Below, in pieces: positions 56,314 through 64,000 of a DNA stretch of 64,000 nt. Positions within the stretch are counted from its first letter, which is position 1; each line of letters opens with the position of its first letter. The DNA lies in contig NC_080400.1 of assembly GCF_030265065.1 (NCBI RefSeq), positions 54,048,001 through 54,112,000 of the forward strand. Reading direction: 5' to 3'. Origin of the DNA: Corythoichthys intestinalis. Taxonomy: Eukaryota > Chordata > Actinopteri > Syngnathiformes > Syngnathidae. A model generated the notes under the pieces. It was not told the origin of the DNA. It did no database searches and saw nothing but the letters and a program-made list of their open reading frames with translations. The position numbers were made by a program, and so were the translations under genes.

Positions 56314-57039
56314 GAGTTGCACGCCTCTGCAAAGCCGAGGTCTTGAGCGCGCAGGCCATCTTCGTTCATGAGCTCGTTTGTTACACACCTATAAAATAGT
56401 AACAAACACTCATAATGGACAAGGCAACTACAGTAAAACTGTTAACGCACAACTAGTCGTCAACTGACTTGAACTTTAAATTAGCTTTAAAGAATGTGCA
56501 AAACAATCCCAGCATGCATTGCTGCTCCTCCAAAAGCTCAGCTGAAACGGTTGCCCGTACTCTGTCAATGTGCATGCGCCACTGAAAGCTCCAGATGCTT
56601 TGAAATTGTAGTTATTTCTCAAAGCTAGGACAACCTTCCACTCACTTTCCTGTTTGTTTGGTCAGGAATAGACACTGCTGCTGACATGTTAGGGTCCAAC
56701 CCGGAATGGATGCTACGTGACTCTTCTGGGTTCAGACTGCAGGCATATCCGATTCCAGTCGGATTCCTCCTCCAATCAGATTTTTTTGAGCTGACTGTTC
56801 ACACATTCTTTGTAAGGGTCCAAATCAGACCTGGGCCAGTTCAGAGGCCCACATTATTGACACACCTGACAGGTTCCTGTGGCAACAAAGACGTCATTCA
56901 GAGTAGAGTAAGGTCACGGACAGTCAAAACCCATCTGAGCTGCTCAGACAGAGAATATGGGATTTCGGCCGCCGCTCCTAACTGATTTCGTCACCGATTC
57001 GCTTTTCAGCAAGACTCGGTTTTGCTTTCACCAGTAGAA

Positions 57040-57229
57040 GGGGGCGCACCGTTCCTGGAGGTACTGCAATACCAGGTCGATGCATGGAGTGGACGGAGCA
57101 AGCCCCTATTCCATCTCCTAGGCCCAAAAATCAATTTAATATATGGTCCCCGGATAGGGGACGTATCAGATATTAAACTGATAAGAACAGATACTACACT
57201 TGATCTTAGCCAAAAGGCCGAGAAGCGAT
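57040..57229 (-). ncRNA. RNU2: U2 snRNA (unit 10)
   Basis: Array-consensus U2. One A is missing from the A-run near 57326 upstream, giving this unit its 2,872-bp length. Confidence 0.97.
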
Positions 57230-58149
57230 AACCACAAACTGGCACGAGGGACAGGCTCATTCCAGCCAATCCGGCCTAAAGTCATGGTCACACATGTCAA
57301 ATGACAAAAGCAACACGCATACACAAAAATCTATCAAGACGGTCCAGCTGCGGCCTGCAGTAGTCACAGGGGGCGCGGTTGGCGGATGACAAACGCTTGA
57401 TCTGATCGGTCGTTGAAAGCAAGGGAAACAAGCTCAAGCTGGTCAGAAGAGGAGACCCAAAACCATTCGTTCCTCCAGCATCTAATTTTAGAACTAGTAT
57501 AGTCATCCTTTAAATTCATATGGTTAATTTTTGGCTAGGATTATAAAAGTCATAATGTTCCAAGGTCTAGTGAAGTTTAGTTGTGAAACCCCTTAAGTTA
57601 AGTTTAGAGTGAATCGTGGGTAATCAATTTCTTAGCCCCTCACACCCCAAGCTGTACTATTGGGGACGCCGGCGTCCCCTTGATTTCTCTGGGCCACAAT
57701 GGCTGTTGTACTCGTCATAAAGACGTCATTTCTGGCCAGTATATAGACGAATAGTCGCTCTTTCATTCAACACCGGATGGCAGCACTGTAACATCTTCCC
57801 GCGGCGACTGAAAACATCCAGTCGAAGTTCGCGTCACTGGCCTCCACCTGACATCTGCAATGTTTCATATCAGGTCTGTGCTAGAATAATCCATTTTTTC
57901 AGAATTGCGTCGACAAAATGACATCACAACGACAAGACAGGGGTAGAAGAAGGTGTGGAACACCAGCAGAAGAGCATCCAGTCTTCTCTGAACTACATTT
58001 TGGGCCAATGGCGGTGGAACATGAGGAATGTATCCAGGGTGTGGCTCTGAAGCAGTTTGAAATCCCGGAGCATTTAGCCCATCGCTAACACGACAAGACT
58101 CACTTGGCCGAACAACACACCCTTTCACTTTGTTTTTACCGTATAGAAA

Positions 58150-58260
58150 GGTCTGCTTAGCAGAACTTCAAAAATTGACTCAAACTCTTGCTGTTCCTCC
58201 CCACGGAAATCTTTAGTAAAAGGCGAAAGATTTATACGGTCTGAAAAGGAACAAGAGTGT
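58150..58260 (-). ncRNA. RNU5: U5 snRNA (unit 10)
   Basis: GAGTTTGAGTC version, shared with unit 11. The 3' flank of both has catccagtcttc. Confidence 0.93.
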
Positions 58261-59018
58261 ACTTCCTTGCATTTGACGGAACCGGCTGGGAGATGATCGG
58301 CGATAGCATTTTAACACAGGCTCTCAAGCGCTACAAACCAGTGGGGGGCGTGCCGAGTCGCACCGAGCAGCCAATCGTTTCGTCCCCAAGGAGGAATTTC
58401 ACTGCAAATGTAGACCGTAGAAATCTGGAGACTCTAAGGATTGACCGTTGGCTCGAGTCTACAGCAGGGGTGCCCAAGTCGGGTCTTGGAGAGCCCCTAT
58501 CCAGCTTGTTTTCCATGTCTCCCTCCTTTACACACCTGAACCAAATGATCAGTTCATCAGCAAGCTCTGCAGGAGCCTGATTATTTTGATTCAGGTGTGT
58601 CGGACAGTCGTGCACCCAGACCGGATGCGGAACTGTAGCCGGAGAAGGAGGCGGGGGCGGCGAAAACCGGAAGCCGAGGGCAAACGGGGTGCCGGTCCAG
58701 GCTACCTGACTGCGATCAACTGATTGCGCTTGCAAGACACCAGATTGGTGAAAACGTTTCCTCTCTACGGCCCTTTATGGAATACTTTGCCCACCCTTGC
58801 TGTAGACTCTACGGGCTGACCATTGGCTCGAATGTCCTCAGCGATCGGGCTCCAGCCAGTCGCAGGCTTCTCTAGATCCTACATTTTGGGCCAATGGCGG
58901 AGAACATGAGAGAGGCAAGGAGGGTGTTACTCTGAAGCTCAACACTGACAATTCCAGACCCACACCAGGGCCATGCAGTTTTTCATTGGCGCATTTCAAG
59001 TTTGATTTAACAGTAAAT

Positions 59019-59185
59019 CAGGGGAGAGCGCGTACGCAGTCCCCCACTACCATAAATTTTGCAGTTGAGATTCCCACATTTGGGGAATTCATAAAGGTCA
59101 TCGAAACTGGAGTTGTGCAATGGTTAAGACTCGCCTTAGGAAAACCACCTGCTTGATCATGGTGTCTCCCCTGCCAGGTAAGTAT
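59019..59185 (-). ncRNA. RNU1: U1 snRNA, divergent form (unit 10)
   Basis: CAACTCCAG version of loop II. Confidence 0.91.
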
Positions 59186-59911
59186 GAGTTGCACGCCTCT
59201 GCAAAGCCGAGGTCTTGAGCGCGCAGGCCATCTTCGTTCATGAGCTCGTTTGTTACACACCTATAAAATAGTAACAAACACTCATAATGGACAAGGCAAC
59301 TACAGTAAAACTGTTAACGCACAACTAGTCGTCAACTGACTTGAACTTTAAATTAGCTTTAAAGAATGTGCAAAACAATCCCAGCATGCATTGCTGCTCC
59401 TCCAAAAGCTCAGCTGAAACGGTTGCCCGTACTCTGTCAATGTGCATGCGCCACTGAAAGCTACAGATGCTTTGAAATTGTAGTTATTTCTCAAAGCTAG
59501 GACAACCTTCCACTCACTTTCCTGTTTGTTTGGTCAGGAATAGACACTGCTGCTGACATGTTAGGGTCCAACCCGGAATGGATGCTACGTGACTCTTCTG
59601 GGTTCAGACTGCAGGCATATCCGATTCCAGTCGGATTCCTCCTCCAATCAGATTTTTTTGAGCTGACTGTTCACACATTCTTTGTAAGGGTCCAAATCAG
59701 ACCTGGGCCAGTTCAGAGGCCCACATTATTGACACACCTGACAGGTTCCTGTGGCAACAAAGACGTCATTCAGAGTAGAGTAAGGTCACGGACAGTCAAA
59801 ACCCATCTGAGCTGCTCAGACAGAGAATATTGGATTTCGGCCGCCGCTCCTAACTGATTTCGTCACCGATTCGCTTTTCAGCAAGACTCGGTTTTGCTTT
59901 CACCAGTAGAA

Positions 59912-60101
59912 GGGGGCGCACCGTTCCTGGAGGTACTGCAATACCAGGTCGATGCATGGAGTGGACGGAGCAAGCCCCTATTCCATCTCCTAGGCCCAAA
60001 AATCAATTTAATATATGGTCCCCGGATAGGGGACGTATCAGATATTAAACTGATAAGAACAGATACTACACTTGATCTTAGCCAAAAGGCCGAGAAGCGA
60101 T
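59912..60101 (-). ncRNA. RNU2: U2 snRNA (unit 11)
   Basis: Array-consensus U2. Confidence 0.97.
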
Positions 60102-61022
60102 AACCACAAACTGGCACGAGGGACAGGCTCATTCCAGCCAATCCGGCCTAAAGTCATGGTCACACATGTCAAATGACAAAAGCAACACGCATACACAAAA
60201 AATCTATCAAGACGGTCCAGCTGCGGCCTGCAGTAGTCACAGGGGGCGCGGTTGGCGGATGACAAACGCTTGATCTGATCGGTCGTTGAAAGCAAGGGAA
60301 ACAAGCTCAAGCTGGTCAGAAGAGGAGACCCAAAACCATTCGTTCCTCCAGCATCTAATTTTAGAACTAGTATAGTCATCCTTTAAATTCATATGGTTAA
60401 TTTTTGGCTAGGATTATAAAAGTCATAATGTTCCAAGGTCTAGTGAAGTTTAGTTGTGAAACCCCTTAAGTTAAGTTTAGAGTGAATCGTGGGTAATCAA
60501 TTTCTTAGCCCCTCACACCCCAAGCTGTACTATTGGGGACGCCGGCGTCCCCTTGATTTCTCTGGGCCACAATGGCTGTTGTACTCGTCATAAAGACGTC
60601 ATTTCTGGCCAGTATATAGACGAATAGTCGCTCTTTCATTCAACACCGGATGGCAGCACTGTCACATCTTCCCGCGGCGACTGAAAACATCCAGTCGAAG
60701 TTCGCGTCACTGGCCTCCACCTGACATCTGCAATGTTTCATATCAGGTCTGTGCTAGAATAATCCATTTTTTCAGAATTGCGTCGACAAAATGACATCAC
60801 AACGACAAGACAGGGGTAGAAGAAGGTGTGGAACACCAGCAGAAGAGCATCCAGTCTTCTCTGAACTACATTTTGGGCCAATGGCGGTGGAACATGAGGA
60901 ATGTATCCAGGGTGTGGCTCTGAAGCAGTTTGAAATCCCGGAGCATTTAGCCCATCGCTAACACGACAAGACTCACTTGGCCGAACAACACACCCTTTCA
61001 CTTTGTTTTTACCGTATAGAAA

Positions 61023-61133
61023 GGTCTGCTTAGCAGAACTTCAAAAATTGACTCAAACTCTTGCTGTTCCTCCCCACGGAAATCTTTAGTAAAAGGCGAA
61101 AGATTTATACGGTCTGAAAAGGAACAAGAGTGT
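61023..61133 (-). ncRNA. RNU5: U5 snRNA (unit 11)
   Basis: GAGTTTGAGTC version. In the spacer beyond, the cttctctagatcc found in other units is replaced by agatcctagatcc near 61741. Confidence 0.93.
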
Positions 61134-61892
61134 ACTTCCTTGCATTTGACGGAACCGGCTGGGAGATGATCGGCGATAGCATTTTAACACAGGCTCTCAA
61201 GCGCTACAAACCAGTGGGGGGCGTGCCGAGTCGCACCGAGCAGCCAATCGTTTCGTCCCCAAGGAGGAATTTCACTGCAAATGTAGACCGTAGAAATCTG
61301 GAGACTCTAAGGATTGACCGTTGGCTCGAGTCTACAGCAGGGGTGCCCAAGTCGGGTCTTGGAGAGCCCCTATCCAGCTTGTTTTCCATGTCTCCCTCCT
61401 TTACACACCTGAACCAAATGATCAGTTCATCAGCAAGCTCTGCAGGAGCCTGATTATTTTGATTCAGGTGTGTCGGACAGTCGTGCACCCAGACCGGATG
61501 CGGAACTGTAGCCGGAGAAGGAGGCGGGGGCGGCGAAAACCGGAAGCCGAGGGCAAACGGGGTGCCGGTCCAGGCTACCTGACTGCGATCAACTGATTGC
61601 GCTTGCAAGACACCAGATTGGTGAAAACGTTTCCTCTCTACGGCCCTTTATGGAATACTTTGCCCACCCTTGCTGTAGACTCTACGGGCTGACCATTGGC
61701 TCGAATGTCCTCAGCGATCGGGCTCCAGCCAGTCGCAGGCAGATCCTAGATCCTACATTTTGGGCCAGTGGCGGAGAACATGAGAGAGGCAAGGAGGGTG
61801 TTACTCTGAAGCTCAACACTGACAATTCCAGACCCACACCAGGGCCATGCAGTTTTTCATTGGCGCATTTCAAGTTTGATTTAACAGTAAAT

Positions 61893-62059
61893 CAGGGGAG
61901 AGCGCGTACGCAGTCCCCCACTACCATAAATTTTGCAGTTGAGATTCCCACATTTGGGGAATTCATAAAGGTCATCGAAACCGGAGTTGTGCAATGGTTA
62001 AGACTCGCCTTAGGAAAACCACCTGCTTGATCATGGTGTCTCCCCTGCCAGGTAAGTAT
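61893..62059 (-). ncRNA. RNU1: U1 snRNA, divergent form (unit 11)
   Basis: Loop II is CAACTCCGG, a mix of the two other versions: the closing C-G pair is present and the loop carries the C variant. Confidence 0.92.
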
Positions 62060-62785
62060 GAGTTGCACGCCTCTGCAAAGCCGAGGTCTTGAGCGCGCAG
62101 GCCATCTTCGTTCATGAGCTCGTTTGTTACACACCTATAAAATAGTAACAAACACTCATAATGGACAAGGCAACTACAGTAAAACTGTTAACGCACAACT
62201 AGTCGTCAACTGACTTGAACTTTAAATTAGCTTTAAAGAATGTGCAAAACAATCCCAGCATGCATTGCTGCTCCTCCAAAAGCTCAGCTGAAACGGTTGC
62301 CCGTACTCTGTCAATGTGCATGCGCCACTGAAAGCTACAGATGCTTTGAAATTGTAGTTATTTCTCAAAGCTAGGACAACCTTCCACTCACTTTCCTGTT
62401 TGTTTGGTCAGGAATAGACACTGCTGCTGACATGTTAGGGTCCAACCCGGAATGGATGCTACGTGACTCTTCTGGGTTCAGACTGCAGGCATATCCGATT
62501 CCAGTCGGATTCCTCCTCCAATCAGATTTTTTTGAGCTGACTGTTCACACATTCTTTGTAAGGGTCCAAATCAGACCTGGGCCAGTTCAGAGGCCCACAT
62601 TATTGACACACCTGACAGGTTCCTGTGGCAACAAAGACGTCATTCAGAGTAGAGTAAGGTCACGGACAGTCAAAACCCATCTGAGCTGCTCAGACAGAGA
62701 ATATTGGATTTCGGCCGCCGCTCCTAACTGATTTCGTCACCGATTCGCTTTTCAGCAAGACTCGGTTTTGCTTTCACCAGTAGAA

Positions 62786-62975
62786 GGGGGCGCACCGTTC
62801 CTGGAGGTACTGCAATACCAGGTCGATGCATGGAGTGGACGGAGCAAGCCCCTATTCCATCTCCTAGGCCCAAAAATCAATTTAATATATGGTCCCCGGA
62901 TAGAGGACGTATCAGATATTAAACTGATAAGAACAGATACTACACTTGATCTTAGCCAAAAGGCCGAGAAGCGAT
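62786..62975 (-). ncRNA. RNU2: U2 snRNA (unit 12)
   Basis: One change at 62904 turns stem IIb GTCCCC into GTCCTC, a G-U wobble against GGGGAC. Human U2 has the same T with a compensating A. Confidence 0.96.
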
Positions 62976-63896
62976 AACCACAAACTGGCACGAGGGACAG
63001 GCTCATTCCAGCCAATCCGGCCTAAAGTCATGGTCACACATGTCAAATGACAAAAGCAACACGCATACACAAAAAATCTATCAAGACGGTCCAGCTGCGG
63101 CCTGCAGTAGTCACAGGGGGCGCGGTTGGCGGATGACAAACGCTTGATCTGATCGGTCGTTGAAAGCAAGGGAAACAAGCTCAAGCTGGTCAGAAGAGGA
63201 GACCCAAAACCATTCGTTCCTCCAGCATCTAATTTTAGAACTAGTATAGTCATCCTTTAAATTCATATGGTTAATTTTTGGCTAGGATTATAAAAGTCAT
63301 AATGTTCCAAGGTCTAGTGAAGTTTAGTTGTGAAACCCCTTAAGTTAAGTTTAGAGTGAATCGTGGGTAATCAATTTCTTAGCCCCTCACACCCCAAGCT
63401 GTACTATTGGGGACGCCGGCGTCCCCTTGATTTCTCTGGGCCACAATGGCTGTTGTACTCGTCATAAAGACGTCATTTCTGGCCAGTATATAGACGAATA
63501 GTCGCTCTTTCATTCAACACCGGATGGCAGCACTGTCACATCTTCCCGCGGCGACTGAAAACATCCAGTCGAAGTTCGCGTCACTGGCCTCCACCTGACA
63601 TCTGCAATGTTTCATATCAGGTCTGTGCTAGAATAATCCATTTTTTCAGAATTGCGTCGACAAAATGACATCACAACGACAAGACAGGGGTAGAAGAAGG
63701 TGTGGAACACCAGCAGAAGAGCATCCAGCCTTCTCTGAACTACATTTTGGGCCAATGGCGGTGGAACATGAGGAATGTATCCAGGGTGTGGCTCTGAAGC
63801 AGTTTGAAATCCCGGAGCATTTAGCCCATCGCTAACACGACAAGACTCACTTGGCCGAACAACACACCCTTTCACTTTGTTTTTACCGTATAGAAA

Positions 63897-64000
63897 GGTC
63901 TGCTTAGCAGAACTTCAAAAATTGACTTAAACTCTTGCTGTTCCTCCCCACGGAAATCTTTAGTAAAAGGCGAAAGATTTATACGGTCTGAAAAGGAACA
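63897..64000 (-). ncRNA. RNU5: U5 snRNA, cut by the window end (unit 12)
   Basis: 3' part through loop 1 and on to the CTTTTCAGACC 5' stem. The last few 5' nucleotides lie beyond the window. GAGTTTAAGTC version. Confidence 0.9.

Larger units (their letters stand above)
17585..64000 (-). repeat. tandem U5-U2-U1 snRNA gene array, 2,873-bp unit
   Basis: Thirteen consecutive units, measured by U2 position, repeat at 2,872-2,874 bp from unit 3 onward. The spacing is 2,841 bp between units 2 and 3 (36068 to 38909 at U1) owing to a 32-bp deletion, and about 5 kb longer where a LINE interrupts U2. All three genes read leftward. In unit 3 the spacings are U5 to U2 921 bp, U2 to U1 694 bp and U1 to the next U5 about 760 bp. 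Interior units differ at only a handful of positions over 2.9 kb, while the left edge units differ more and carry the LINEs. The array enters from within the U1-U2 spacer on the left and leaves the window inside a U5 gene. A linkage of U1, U2 and U5 with 5S rDNA has been described in a flatfish; no 5S gene was found here. Confidence 0.95.

Noticed and set aside
15868-64000. CRISPR-like or satellite array
   Set aside because: Units are 2.87 kb with gene content; there are no short repeats with unique spacers.

Overview
The window comes from a vertebrate, almost certainly a teleost fish. The evidence is the mix of mobile elements (Rex3-like RTE LINE, an L1/Tx1-type LINE, a Tc1 element with long-diverged transposase, many hAT MITEs and two Keno-type LINEs) together with vertebrate-type spliceosomal snRNA genes. 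No ordinary host protein-coding gene could be supported anywhere in the 64 kb.

Bases 1-15866 are a transposon graveyard flanking the main feature. A hAT terminus ends at 426. From 733 to 12814 lies a hAT element with matching terminal repeats and an 8-bp target duplication, swollen to 12 kb by nested insertions: a long-TIR element that itself carries a degenerate Tc1 copy, a head-to-head pair of 0.85-kb MITEs, and a complete 6.25-kb L1/Tx1-type LINE with two intact ORFs and a 15-bp target duplication. A 5'-truncated Rex3-like LINE and about 1.7 kb of unassigned AT-rich DNA follow.

Bases 15868-64000 are the edge and body of a tandem array of about 2,873-bp units. Each unit carries three spliceosomal snRNA genes, all on the minus strand: U5, U2 and U1, in that 5'-to-3' order. 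I count 13 U2 loci (11 whole, 2 split by LINEs), 13 U5 loci (the last cut by the window end) and 12 U1 loci. The array runs off the right edge. Every unit also carries a 335-bp hAT-like MITE upstream of U5. The U1 copies are unusually divergent, but their changes preserve the helices. Units 3-5 and 6-8 form an 8,619-bp higher-order duplication.

Two U2 genes near the array edge (18065-23309 and 28850-34276) are split at exactly the same nucleotide by about 5-kb LINEs in the same orientation as U2. Each has a CCHC zinc-knuckle ORF1 and an APE-RT ORF2. This is the signature of Keno, a U2-specific member of the Tx1/L1 group. In both cases the same 11 nt of U2, within the branch-site-recognition region, are missing. 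The 3' copy (29003-34250) has both ORFs open; the edge copy is broken.

How the parts relate: the array supplies three of the five major spliceosomal snRNAs from one locus, and interior units are kept alike by homogenisation. The LINEs parasitise the U2 genes, and insertions and divergence pile up at the array edge. Units are numbered here 0 to 12 from left to right, by their U2 gene.
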